Shown: positions 1-7,748 of the stretch, piece after piece | Numbering within the stretch: the first letter of the stretch is position 1 | Layout of the letters: the number at the start of each line of letters is the position of its first letter | Assembly (NCBI GenBank): GCA_965228065.1 | Contig: OZ245788.1 | Location: 4,774,001-4,838,000 of the forward strand | Direction: 5' to 3' | Source: Sphingobium_A sp965228065 | GTDB lineage: Bacteria; Pseudomonadota; Alphaproteobacteria; Sphingomonadales; Sphingomonadaceae | Length of the DNA: 64,000 nt | Program-made: the position numbers and the translations under genes | The notes under the pieces: generated by a model | Seen by the model: only the letters and a program-made list of their open reading frames with translations | Databases searched by the model: none | What the model was told of the DNA's origin: nothing

Positions 1-2
1 GC

Positions 3-791
3 GGCCTCATCGACTTCAAGGACGTCGCCGACGAGGCGCGGACCTTCCTCAGCATGCCGCTGCCCGAGCCGATGGCGGCAAATCCGCGTCAGGCCGCAGC
101 ACCGCACGGATCGCCCGAGGCGGCCCGACGCCTGTTCGGCATGTCGCAGCCGATCACGGGCACGCTCGTACAGTCGTACTTACGCGAACGCGGCATTACG
201 GATTTACGCGGAACCGGAAACCTGCGCTTCCACCCGCGCTGCTATTATCGGCCCGACGAGCATTCCCCGACCGAGACCTGGCCGGCGATGATTGCAGCCG
301 TCACCGACCTCGACGGCAAGATCACTGGCGCGCATCGCACCTGGCTCGATCCCCGCCGCCGCGACAAGGCGCCGCTCGACACACCGAGGCGGGCGATGGG
401 CGATCTTCTCGGCAACGCGGTGCGCCTCGGCACGGGCGGCGAAGTCATGGCGGCCGGCGAAGGCATCGAGACCGTCCTGTCGGTCAGGCAGGTCTTGCCC
501 GACATGCCGATGCTGGCGGCGCTCTCCGCAGCCCATCTCGCCGCCATCCAGTTCCCGGACACGCTGCGGCGGCTCTACATCCTGCGCGACAACGATCCGG
601 CCGGAGACGTTGCGCGCGACAGCCTGGTCGAACGGGCGAACGCGGCCGGGATCGAGGCGATCGTCATCTCGCCCCAGCTCGGCGACTTCAACGAGGATCT
701 CCGCGCCCTCGGCATCGACGCGCTCAGAAGCGAGACCCGGATGCAGATCGGGCCACAGGACGTGGCGCGCTTCATGGCGCTCGCGGCATAG
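3..791 (+). CDS. Toprim-domain protein of the DUF7146/primase-like family, 5' truncated by window edge
   Basis: The reading frame is open from base 3, so the gene starts before the window; an ATG at 54 is internal. The C-terminal half shows a toprim-like fold: an acidic strand ending in an AGEGIETVLS segment (the conserved Glu of toprim) and a later LRDNDPAGD segment (the DxD-type metal site). Such proteins sit at the edge of many alphaproteobacterial ICEs and plasmids, usually with an N-terminal CHC2 zinc finger that would lie off the window. They are assumed to act in DNA priming or replication of the element. Function beyond the toprim fold is inferred. Confidence 0.8.
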   Translation, partial: GLIDFKDVADEARTFLSMPLPEPMAANPRQAAAPHGSPEAARRLFGMSQPITGTLVQSYLRERGITDLRGTGNLRFHPRCYYRPDEHSPTETWPAMIAAVTDLDGKITGAHRTWLDPRRRDKAPLDTPRRAMGDLLGNAVRLGTGGEVMAAGEGIETVLSVRQVLPDMPMLAALSAAHLAAIQFPDTLRRLYILRDNDPAGDVARDSLVERANAAGIEAIVISPQLGDFNEDLRALGIDALRSETRMQIGPQDVARFMALAA

Positions 792-919
792 CCGGCAGGG
801 ACGAAAGTGGCGGCGGTGCCATCATGCCCGTCCGGATGCCCCAAACCGTCTGAGAGGACCGCGCCTCGGCCTTCGAGAGGGCGATCGGCCCACAGTCGGG
901 CCGGCCCAGCAATGGCGGC

Positions 920-1065
920 GGCCGACTATTTTCCGGCGGCGCGTGCCGCGCCTTTCCATCGCGAGACAAAATAGCCGGCCTTAGCCATCAAGCCCTGCGC
1001 TGCGCTCCGGGTGCAGGGCCGTCCCGCCGATGGGCTTCGTCGCCATGAAGGCCGCGACGGTCGCG
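920..1065 (+). promoter_or_regulatory. Conserved leader element, copy 1 (candidate structured RNA)
   Basis: This leader of the DUF2493 gene has three parts. A long stem pairs GGCCG-a-CTATTTT (920-932) with AAAATAG-c-CGGCC (968-980). A CTTAGC segment follows, then a second hairpin GCCCTGC (992-998)/GCAGGGC (1013-1019). A conserved stretch with CGCCAT, GGCCGC and a G-rich tail covers 1041-1065. The same order recurs at 4052-4185 before DUF736, with changed but still complementary stem bases. It could act as an RNA leader or a DNA-binding target. No known riboswitch was recognised. Confidence 0.5.
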
Positions 1066-1086
1066 GTCCTACCGACGGAGCATCCC

Positions 1087-2010
1087 ATGAACGCGCACGA
1101 CGATATCGAACCGCACCACGAATCCTCACCCACCGACCACGTCCTCAACGAACTGCAGCTCCACGGCTACCGCCCCTTTGCCGACGAACCGGATCAGCGG
1201 CTTCTTCCGGACGGTAATGCGGTCGCGGGGGCCGTCGCCGACATCTTCGACGCGCTGATTTCGACCTTGGAGGACACGCGTCTCGAACCCGACCTCGACG
1301 ATCTTCTCTGGTCGACCGTCAATGTCTTCCATCGCGCTGCCGAACGGATAGCGCGCGAGCTCGACGATAACGAGCAGGCCCAGAAGCGCTCGCAGAGGGA
1401 ACAGGATGGCAGCGAGGTGAAATCGGTCGAACTCGAGCGCCAGATCGCCGAGGGCCAGACACTCATTGAGCGCCAGGCCGCCTTCGAGCTGATGCGCGAC
1501 CAGGCCGCCGAACACTACGAACGCCAGGTCGGCAAGCCGTGGCTCCCGCGCAGCGGATCGAAGGTCAACCACCGCAATCTCACCTCGGCGATGATCGACA
1601 GCCGCGATTTCCTGATGGCGAAGAAACGCGCCGATCAGGAGGTTCTCATTCCCCCGGGTCCAAAGATCGTCGTCACCGGGGGGCTAGACTTCAACGATCA
1701 CCAGCTCATCTGGGCCAAGCTCGACCAGGTGCACGGAAAGCACCCCGACATGGTCCTCGTTCACGGCAAGTCGCCGAAAGGCGCCGAGAAGATCGCCTCG
1801 CTCTGGGCGAAGAACCGCAACGTCCCGCAGATCGGCTTCGCGCCCGATTGGACGAAGCACGGCCGGGCAGCGCCGTTCAAGCGCAACGACGAGATGCTGG
1901 AGATCGTGCCGAAGGGCGTGATGCACTTCCCGGGCACAGGCATCCACGACAATCTCGCCGACAAGGCCAAGAAGCTCGGCATCCCGGTCTGGAAGTTCGG
2001 CGGCGCGTAA
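1087..2010 (+). CDS. DUF2493 (SLOG/YspA-like) domain protein
   Basis: About 307 residues. The N-terminal half is acidic and helical, likely coiled coil (many E/Q/R). The C-terminal third, from the IVVTGG motif to the end, fits the DUF2493 Rossmann-like domain of the SLOG superfamily, with a glycine-rich first strand and an HGKSPKGAE loop expected to bind a nucleotide-derived ligand. I chose the ATG at 1087 rather than 1030 because the conserved leader covers 1030-1065 and an ACGGAG ribosome site precedes 1087. It is a common backbone gene of such ICEs; its ligand and role are unknown. Confidence 0.8.
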   Translation: MNAHDDIEPHHESSPTDHVLNELQLHGYRPFADEPDQRLLPDGNAVAGAVADIFDALISTLEDTRLEPDLDDLLWSTVNVFHRAAERIARELDDNEQAQKRSQREQDGSEVKSVELERQIAEGQTLIERQAAFELMRDQAAEHYERQVGKPWLPRSGSKVNHRNLTSAMIDSRDFLMAKKRADQEVLIPPGPKIVVTGGLDFNDHQLIWAKLDQVHGKHPDMVLVHGKSPKGAEKIASLWAKNRNVPQIGFAPDWTKHGRAAPFKRNDEMLEIVPKGVMHFPGTGIHDNLADKAKKLGIPVWKFGGA

Positions 2011-2096
2011 GCGCCGCCTGCCGGCAAGGCAACTGAAACGCTGGATCATGCAGCGTAGCCCACTACTTAAAGCACTGAATGGATTGCGAGGATTCG

Positions 2097-2673
2097 ATGA
2101 GCACTATCACCGACGACGACTACAAAACCCATATGGCAACTGTCGTCGCCGAGGGCTTTACGCTCGATCCACCCGGATTTGAGCGTCTTTCTTCATGGAC
2201 CCATGTGCTGATGCACCTCGTCAATGCGCGCACCAACTTCGAGTGGGTCCGTGACCACCCGGTCGAACTCAACGAGCTCGAAAACTCATTGCGTCAGCAG
2301 GCGTTCTTCGTCGCCGGTATCATGGCCTACTGCCGCTGCTATGCGTCATCAGGATCGGGAATTCCGATGCTCGATGCCAAGAAGGTCTACGAGGGATCAG
2401 ACGACGGCAAACAGGTCCACGAACGCCTCATCGGCCTCCGCAACTCCGTTGCTGCCCATACGGATGCATCCGACATCGTTCGCCTAAAACTTGCCGTGAA
2501 AGACGAACGAGCGCCTCGTGGTGCGGCACCTATGGACGATGGCTGTGCCCGTCGATGAGGTCGCGGACTTTCTGGAGGCTGTTGCTCACACGGAGCACTT
2601 CGTCACGGTCAGCCTGAACAAATACCTCAATCGGCTCGAACAGGATCGAGGCAAGAAGGTCGAACTCGACTGA
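2097..2673 (+). pseudogene. HEPN-like helical protein, frameshifted
   Basis: The ATG at 2097 opens an all-helical protein with an RNSVAAH motif (R115, H121), which fits the R-N-x4-H signature of HEPN ribonucleases. In frame, translation ends at 2558 with a low-complexity tail. If one C is dropped at about 2514, a second frame continues smoothly (LVVRHLWTMAVPVDEV...) to a stop at 2673, giving about 192 residues. The junction has no slippery sequence, so a frameshift mutation or sequencing error is more likely than recoding. No antitoxin-like partner is adjacent. HEPN assignment is by motif only. Confidence 0.5.
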
Positions 2674-2897
2674 CGTTTCCCAGTGGCCCGACCAGCTCCT
2701 GGCGCGAAAACCATCCCCGCTTATCTGCGCTGATCCTTGGTCAGACTGATCGCCTGACGCCATCAACCCGTAAAGGGTCGGCTATGCGAGCATGCCGCCG
2801 CTTCGGCTGCGCCTGCGCGGTGATTGCAGCGACCAGTCCGACACTTCGGGCGCCTGTCAGCGGGGGATGGTCCTCCGCTCAAACAGGAGCCGGATCG

Positions 2898-3065
2898 ATG
2901 TCCCTCAACGACGCGCACGCCTTCGCCTTCAGCCTGGCCACCACCCTGATGGTCGCCATCATCATCTTCCAGGCCGGCGACGGCACGCTCTCGGTGACGC
3001 CCGCCAGCGAATACGACGGCGACATGGCCGCGATCGTCCATGAGATCGACCCCTTCGCCCCCTAA
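2898..3065 (+). CDS. Small single-pass membrane protein (55 aa)
   Basis: Begins with ATG at 2898 after an AGGAG ribosome site at about 2886. Residues 10-24 form one hydrophobic segment (FSLATTLMVAIIIF), followed by a short acidic tail. A longer in-frame start at 2784 exists, but it adds a cysteine- and arginine-rich piece and lacks a good ribosome site. No function is recognised. It lies in the backbone between two other genes of unknown role. Confidence 0.55.
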   Translation: MSLNDAHAFAFSLATTLMVAIIIFQAGDGTLSVTPASEYDGDMAAIVHEIDPFAP

Positions 3066-3204
3066 CCGGGGCGAGCCGGCACCGCCGCGCGGACGTCGCT
3101 CGCGATTTCCGCTCCCGCCACAACCGGTTTTCGGCTATAGTTCGAAAGCGCCGTGGAGGTGGTGGAGGCGCGACCGTCAGACTTTTGTCACGGAGTCAAC
3201 CACC

Positions 3205-3648
3205 ATGATCATCCTCGCAATAGTTGCATCCCTCGCAGCCATCGGGCTGCTTTGCTGGCTGCTATTCACGCTGGCCGTCTTTGCACTGCCGGCGTTCGTC
3301 GGCGTGACCGCAGGCTCCTGGGCGCACGGAACGGGCGCTGGAATTCTGGGCGCCGTTCTACTTGGCGCTGCCGCGGCTGCGGTCACGCTCGCCGTCGGGC
3401 AACTGCTCATCACCTTTGTGCGGCCCATGTGGTTGAAGCTGGTCATTGCCACAGCCTTTGTCGCGCCGGCGGCGATCGCTGGCTTCCACGCCACCCATGG
3501 CATCGTGAAGCATCTCATGCCGTCCGACGCGTGGCAGACCACTTTCTCCGTCATCGGCGCGGCCGCGGTCGGCATCACCGCCTTCGTGCGGGTCGCTGGA
3601 ATGGCGGCGGCTCCGACCCCATCCGGCCGGGACCTTGCCCGGGCCTGA
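3205..3648 (+). CDS. Hypothetical membrane protein, about four TM segments
   Basis: About 147 residues from ATG 3205, with CGGAG ten bases upstream. Four hydrophobic stretches can be seen: residues 2-30, 40-66, 76-96 and 110-128. There is no signal peptide cleavage site and no recognised catalytic motif. The open frame extends upstream to 3040 but that part is arginine- and proline-rich and looks non-coding. Role unknown; its position in the ICE backbone is the only clue. Confidence 0.55.
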   Translation: MIILAIVASLAAIGLLCWLLFTLAVFALPAFVGVTAGSWAHGTGAGILGAVLLGAAAAAVTLAVGQLLITFVRPMWLKLVIATAFVAPAAIAGFHATHGIVKHLMPSDAWQTTFSVIGAAAVGITAFVRVAGMAAAPTPSGRDLARA

Positions 3649-4051
3649 TATTCGTCATCGCCGTCAGCAGGATCAGGGCAGCCGTGGTCGTGGTCGTTCC
3701 CGTCGTCTCCTGCTTGAGCGGTCGGCATGTGTGAGGCGGATCACGCCGGCCCGGCAACGGCGAGTGCCGCCGGAGCGTCGCAACAGCAGAGCCGAGTCTT
3801 GACGGGCATCGGACATAGGGCGCGACGATCTCCCTGAGGGCGGTGGGAGGCCAGGATGCAGTAGCGTTGGCCTGGCGGAAGGAGACGAAGCCGGTGAGCA
3901 GGCCGTGACGCCGGTTTGTCGTTGCGGGATGGCCGCCATCTTCTCCGCTATCTAACCGTACCTCGACCGCTCCAAACGGCCTCTTCAATGGCCTGATCTG
4001 GCCGAAGGCCGGCTGCGCCTCGATCGCCTATGGCGCAACAGCCGCGTCAAA
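3649..4051. other. Intergenic stretch, no gene seen
   Basis: About 400 bases between the membrane-protein gene and the second leader element. Open frames on either strand have arginine- and proline-rich translations typical of shadow frames in GC-rich DNA, with no ribosome site. No repeat or clear hairpin terminator was found. Confidence 0.4.
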
Positions 4052-4185
4052 CTTTCTTCCCCTGCCGGCTGCGCCGCCATTCCTCGCGAGACAAGAAAGC
4101 CCTCCTTAGCTGTCAGGCCCCTTCGGGGTGCGCCGTCGATCGCCTCCGGCCAACCGATCGCCATCGAGGCCGCAATGGTGCGGGC
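4052..4185 (+). promoter_or_regulatory. Conserved leader element, copy 2 (candidate structured RNA)
   Basis: Counterpart of the element at 920-1065, placed before the first DUF736 gene. The stem is CTTTCTT (4052-4058)/AAGAAAG (4093-4099), which differs from copy 1 but keeps full pairing. The loop side ends in the same CGCGAGACAA, and CCTTAGC follows. The second hairpin is CCCC-TTC-GGGG (4118-4128). A shared tail with CGCCAT and GGCCGC lies at 4159-4185. Function unknown. Confidence 0.5.
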
Positions 4186-4211
4186 TCGGGAACGGAAAAC
4201 GGAGACATACA

Positions 4212-4538
4212 ATGGCGACCATCGGCACCTTCAAGAAGACCGGCTCGAACGAGTTCACCGGCGAAATCGTCACCCTCAGCGTTCAGGCCAAGGGCGTGCG
4301 CATCGTCCCCGACCAGCGCGCCACCGGCGAGAACGCCCCCAGCCACCGGGTCCTGGTCGGCCGCGCCGAGATCGGCGCCGCCTGGTCCAAGCGCTCCGGC
4401 GAGGGTCGCGACTACCTGGGCCTCAAGCTCGACGATCCGAGCTTCAACGCTCCGATCTACGCCAACCTCTTCGACGACGAGGGCGAAGACACCTACTCGC
4501 TGATCTGGTCCCGCCCCAACGGTCGGCGCGGCGACTGA
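4212..4538 (+). CDS. DUF736 family protein, copy 1
   Basis: 108 residues with the usual DUF736 layout: an N-terminal IGTFKKT strand, a central segment ending in a (G/R)A-EIGAAW motif, then YLGLKLDDPSF and a C-terminal ANLF...W strand. Family members are small single-domain proteins found almost only on ICEs and plasmids of Alphaproteobacteria; their biochemical role is not known. The start at 4212 is favoured by family alignment and a GGAG upstream. A diverged second copy lies at 9745-10092. A hairpin terminator follows. Confidence 0.85.
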   Translation: MATIGTFKKTGSNEFTGEIVTLSVQAKGVRIVPDQRATGENAPSHRVLVGRAEIGAAWSKRSGEGRDYLGLKLDDPSFNAPIYANLFDDEGEDTYSLIWSRPNGRRGD

Positions 4539-4547
4539 GGCCCGCGC

Positions 4548-4575
4548 AAGGCCCCGGCCGGAAGGTCGGGGCCTT
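4548..4575 (+). terminator. Hairpin terminator after DUF736
   Basis: Perfect 9-bp inverted repeat AAGGCCCCG (4548-4556)/CGGGGCCTT (4567-4575) with a 10-base loop, ten bases after the stop codon. Only a short T tract follows. Confidence 0.55.
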
Positions 4576-4664
4576 CGGCTTGATGGGCGACCGAATCAGT
4601 TCACCAGCTTTGCGGACGAACATCGAACCGCAAAGCGCCTTTTGGCTCGCCAGATGAGGTTTGG

Positions 4665-4681
4665 ACGACTATTATAGTCGT
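4665..4681. promoter_or_regulatory. Palindromic operator before the Xre regulator
   Basis: A 17-base perfect palindrome, ACGACTATTATAGTCGT, centred at 4673, about 43 bases before the regulator's start codon. A single compact palindrome in this place is typical for autoregulation by a small Xre dimer. The TATTATAG core could also supply a -10 element. Binding is inferred. Confidence 0.55.
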
Positions 4682-4723
4682 AGTTCTGGCATGCGCGTAG
4701 GTCCGGGTGGGAGGTGATCATGC

Positions 4724-4966
4724 ATGATCACCGCCCGACAATTTCGGGCCGCGCGCGCGTTGCTGGGTTGGACACAGGAGACGCTCGCGGACAAGGCCCG
4801 GGTCTCTCTGACCGCGCTCAAGCGCCTCGAATCCCCAAATGGACTCGAGGTCTATGAGACCACGCGCGATGAGGTGAGAAGAGCTTTCGAACACGCAGGC
4901 ATCGTCTTCCTGAACTCCAACCAAGGCGTGGGAGTCCTGCAGGTTGAAGCCAAAAAGCAACGCTGA
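4724..4966 (+). CDS. Xre-family regulator, QseC-like
   Basis: 80 residues, nearly all of it one Xre helix-turn-helix: the LLGWTQETLADKARVS segment supplies helices 2-3, followed by a TALKRLE turn. In ICEMlSymR7A a protein of this size and family (QseC) controls expression of the antiactivator QseM. Here the gene stands directly before a small DUF2285 gene on the same strand, with a perfect palindrome upstream. The QseC comparison rests on size, family and neighbourhood; R7A-type loci may differ in gene orientation. Confidence 0.75.
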   Translation: MITARQFRAARALLGWTQETLADKARVSLTALKRLESPNGLEVYETTRDEVRRAFEHAGIVFLNSNQGVGVLQVEAKKQR

Positions 4967-5086
4967 CTCTCGTCACGGCGCGCTGTCGCCTCGGACTCTC
5001 GCGCCGCAGTCTTGCCTTCTGCGCATGGTTAGAAGAGCGTTAACAATCTCCTCCAGATTGGATATGGTTTTTGGCCGGGGGGTGTT

Positions 5087-5350
5087 GTGACCAAAGTGGA
5101 TTTCCTTGACCAGCCACCGGCCGGAGCGGCGCTGACCGCCTACGATGAAGCGCATCTGAAGCTATACATCCGCTTGCTTGACGCAGATGCCGCCGGCGCG
5201 GACTGGCGCGAGGTCGTAGAAGTGCTCTTCGGCCTGGACGCATCCGTAGATGCCGACCGCGCCCTCCAAGTCTATGCGAGCCACCTCGATCGCGCAAAAT
5301 GGATGACGGAAAGCGGCTTCTGCCAACTGCTTCAAGGCCGCGTTCACTGA
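5087..5350 (+). CDS. Small DUF2285 protein, QseM-like antiactivator candidate
   Basis: 87 residues starting at GTG 5087 after a G-rich ribosome site. Almost the whole length is a DUF2285-type domain (ALTAYDEAHLKLYIRLLDA..., ending in RAKWMTESGFCQLL). In ICEMlSymR7A the small DUF2285 protein QseM binds and inactivates the activators of transfer and excision. Here it sits between the Xre gene and the split activator gene, consistent with that role. Activity is inferred from family and context. Confidence 0.65.
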   Translation: MTKVDFLDQPPAGAALTAYDEAHLKLYIRLLDADAAGADWREVVEVLFGLDASVDADRALQVYASHLDRAKWMTESGFCQLLQGRVH

Positions 5351-5458
5351 GGTGATGCAGAAACTGCATCACCCAGCCGTCAATTCGTTCTTCCCGCAGT
5401 CCGTTCAACTTGGAATCGTATCCGCTGCATTACTCGCGTTGCGTGAAATAGCGCGGAG

Positions 5459-6233
5459 ATGGCGGAGATGCCTGAAGATGAAAGCTGGCGGTCAGAAGCC
5501 GCCTACGACTATATCGAGAAGTTGAGTCCCAGCGATCTGGCTTGGGAATTCCTGCGCCGCAACCCTGATTACCAGAAGGCGTATCGAGATCTTGTCTCCG
5601 CAGGGCGTCTAACCGAAGAAACCGCTCGTGCTTTCGCCGAGCATTGGGGGTTGCGATTTCGTCGCCGATCCTGGCAACTCTGCCCTGGTGCAGCCGGTAT
5701 TCTGGACCCCGCAAACGGATCCCTCCGCGCTGATCATCGAGGGCGGACCAAACCCAGACGGAGGTCTCAGCCTCCGCGCTGAAGACCTCCTCCGCAGGGC
5801 CGTTGTGCAAAGAGCCGGTGCGCCACTTCGGATCGAGGTTCGCGGCCAGTCCTACGACATCACATTCGGCAACGCAGGCGATGAGCAATCGCTCGGCGCT
5901 TTCGTGATCTTCGATGAGATCACACCCGATCGGCTCTTCGCCATCGCTCGCTTTTGGGAGGCGATGGTAGGAAAGCGCGTGCCTCCTGACCCACGCATGA
6001 CATCGCAGAGGCGGGCGCGAGCGCGTCAAATGCTGCGTGCGGTGGATGCTCGTCACGCCGGCGCCACCTATCGCGCCGTCGCTGAGCAAATCTTTCCAGC
6101 GCACAAGCACGATGCCAAGACATGGGTCGAAAGCGCCATTCGCGAGGCCACGATCCGTCTTGTCCGAGACGGCCTCAAGCTGGTTCGCGGCGGCTACCGC
6201 ACCTTGTTGCGCCGTCCGCGCCGTAGCCGCTGA
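5459..6233 (+). CDS. FseA-like activator split over two frames (+1 frameshift), DUF6499 + DUF2285
   Basis: The first frame (5459-5782) encodes a DUF6499 domain (WRSEAAYDYIEKL..., AWEFLRRNPDYQ) and, unshifted, ends in arginine-rich residues. The +1 frame then carries a DUF2285 domain (VADPGNSALVQPVFW ... LVRDGLKLVRGGYRTLL) up to 6233. Reading CGA-TTT, then slipping one base over C5660 to GTC, joins them as HWGLRF-VADP, which restores the usual family sequence. ICEMlSymR7A makes FseA, the activator of the excisionase gene, by +1 programmed frameshifting between two such ORFs. Here the excisionase-like gene follows directly. Confidence 0.75.
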
Positions 6234-6359
6234 TCCTACTTCGGTGTCGAAAATAACTTCCTAACTTCGTTTCTGCCCGCAGCGCCGTCTTCGCGCCACC
6301 GTGCTCGCAACCCGCCGCTCACCCGCAGCGGCCGCCAGCGAAAGCACGGAGGTTCGATC

Positions 6360-6644
6360 ATGGCCGAAACAGCCGCCAATCTGCCGACACGGTACTTGAG
6401 AACTCAGGAGGCAGCCCGTTTCCTTGGCCTCTCGGAACGCACCCTCGAGAAGCATCGCACCTACGGGACCGGTCCTTCTTATCGGAAACTTGGCGGCCGC
6501 GTGGTCTACGCGGTGGAGGATCTTCAGACCTGGGCTGACCGGGGTCTCGTCACCTCGACCTCCGATCCGCGCGCCGGGACAGTTCTGCCGGCAAAGCGAC
6601 AATCAAAAGAACCCGCCACTGCCGGCGGCCGCTTCCCTCGCTGA
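6360..6644 (+). CDS. Excisionase-like HTH protein, RdfS-like
   Basis: 94 residues with a MerR/AlpA-type winged HTH near the N-terminus: YLRTQEAARFLGLSERTLEKHR, then a GPSYRKLGGRVVYAVEDLQTW wing. This layout is that of recombination directionality factors, which bend att DNA for integrase-mediated excision. A GGAGG ribosome site lies before ATG 6360. The next gene (repA) starts 12 bases after its stop, so excision and replication genes are likely co-transcribed, as in R7A-type ICEs where FseA activates rdfS. Confidence 0.75.
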   Translation: MAETAANLPTRYLRTQEAARFLGLSERTLEKHRTYGTGPSYRKLGGRVVYAVEDLQTWADRGLVTSTSDPRAGTVLPAKRQSKEPATAGGRFPR

Positions 6645-6655
6645 GGCGGCCAACC

Positions 6656-7540
6656 ATGTCGTCCCGCCACCAGCATCACGACGAGCGCGCGCAACTCGAC
6701 CTGTTCCGGGCGCTGCCCGGCGATCTCGCGCCCCGCGATGCGCAGGACCTCATGGCCTATCCGTTCTTCTCCCTCGCCAAGTCGAAACGCCTGGCTCCGA
6801 TCGATTTCAAGGCGGGCTCTGTGAAGATCCGCGTCGAAGCCGTGCCGGAGCACGGCATGGCGACGATCTGGGACGCCGACGTCCTGATCTGGGCCGCCTC
6901 GCAAATCGTCGAGGCGCGCGACGTCGGCCTGCGCCCGTCGCGCCTGATGGCAACCACCCCCTATGAAATTCTGAACTTCATCGGGCGCGGCGTGTCACTC
7001 CGCGACTACGACCGCCTCAAGGCCGCTCTCGACCGACTCCAGTCGACCACGGTGGCGACCTCGATCCGCCAGCCGACAGAGCGGCGCATGCACCGCTTCT
7101 CCTGGATCAACGAATGGAAAGAGCGCGCCGATCATCGCGGCCGACCGCTCGGCCTCGAGCTCATCCTGCCTGACTGGTTCTACGGCGCCGTCCTCGACGA
7201 CGCGCTCGTGCTGACAATCGACCGAAACTACTTCGGTCTGACTGGCGGGCTCGAACGCTGGCTGTACCGCCTCGTGCGCAAGCACGGCGGACGCCAGGAG
7301 TTCGGCTGGAGCTTCGACTTCCCGCATCTCCATTCGAAGTCCGGCAGCCTCTCGCCGCTCAAGCACTTCGCCTACGACCTCCGCGACATCGTCAAACGCC
7401 AGCCGCTTCCCGGCTACCGCCTGACCATCGAGCAGTGCCTCGGCGGGCCTGAAATCCTCTCCTTCGTGCCGACCGATCCGGATGCCCTCGGCATCCCACG
7501 TCGTCGCCGCGCCAAATCTCACCCTGGGGATAAGCTGTGA
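6656..7540 (+). CDS. Replication initiator protein A (RPA family)
   Basis: 294 residues. The protein matches the RPA-type plasmid initiator family by its conserved stretch FFSLAKSKR, the IWDADVLIWAASQI motif, the LMATTPYEILNFIGR helix and the paired winged-helix region up to WLYRLVRKHGG. Its gene is followed within ten bases by three iteron-like repeats, the expected binding targets. It probably gives the excised circle a replicative mode that supports maintenance during transfer. Confidence 0.85.
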   Translation: MSSRHQHHDERAQLDLFRALPGDLAPRDAQDLMAYPFFSLAKSKRLAPIDFKAGSVKIRVEAVPEHGMATIWDADVLIWAASQIVEARDVGLRPSRLMATTPYEILNFIGRGVSLRDYDRLKAALDRLQSTTVATSIRQPTERRMHRFSWINEWKERADHRGRPLGLELILPDWFYGAVLDDALVLTIDRNYFGLTGGLERWLYRLVRKHGGRQEFGWSFDFPHLHSKSGSLSPLKHFAYDLRDIVKRQPLPGYRLTIEQCLGGPEILSFVPTDPDALGIPRRRRAKSHPGDKL

Positions 7541-7547
7541 ATTGCCT

Positions 7548-7612
7548 CGTGCTATCAGGGACCGGCACTATCGTGCCATCGGGGACCGGACTCTCGTGCT
7601 ATCGGGGACCGG
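7548..7612 (+). repeat. Three iterons, candidate oriV
   Basis: Three 18-base direct repeats of consensus CGTGCYATCRGGGACCGG at 7548-7565, 7572-7589 and 7595-7612, spaced 24 and 23 bases, about two helical turns. They directly follow the initiator gene. Same-phase spacing and position fit initiator-binding iterons. Confidence 0.8.
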
Positions 7613-7748
7613 AATCGTCGATTCCTCGCGCTGAATCAGCGGCTTGCGAGCCCCGTAACTTATCTAACCTAGATTCCTACGGAATCTTTCTAACGCGACC
7701 GCCCTTTTCGGCCGCTGTGGACGAGTCCCCGATCGCCGGGAGACCGTC
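7613..7748. other. A/T-richer region with hairpin, part of candidate origin
   Basis: Between the iterons and parA. It contains an A/T-rich segment (7656-7695) with a perfect hairpin AGATTCC (7671-7677)-TAC-GGAATCT (7681-7687) flanked by two TCTAAC repeats. This is a plausible unwinding element or parA promoter/operator region. No gene is seen here. Confidence 0.45.

Noticed and set aside
2505..2520. Programmed frameshift in the HEPN-like gene
   Set aside because: The junction (CGA GCG C CTC) has no slippery codon or stimulatory stop, unlike the TTT-C site of the fseA-like gene; a mutation is simpler.
2784..2897. Longer N-terminus for the 55-residue membrane protein
   Set aside because: The extra residues look non-coding and the AGGAG site stands before 2898.
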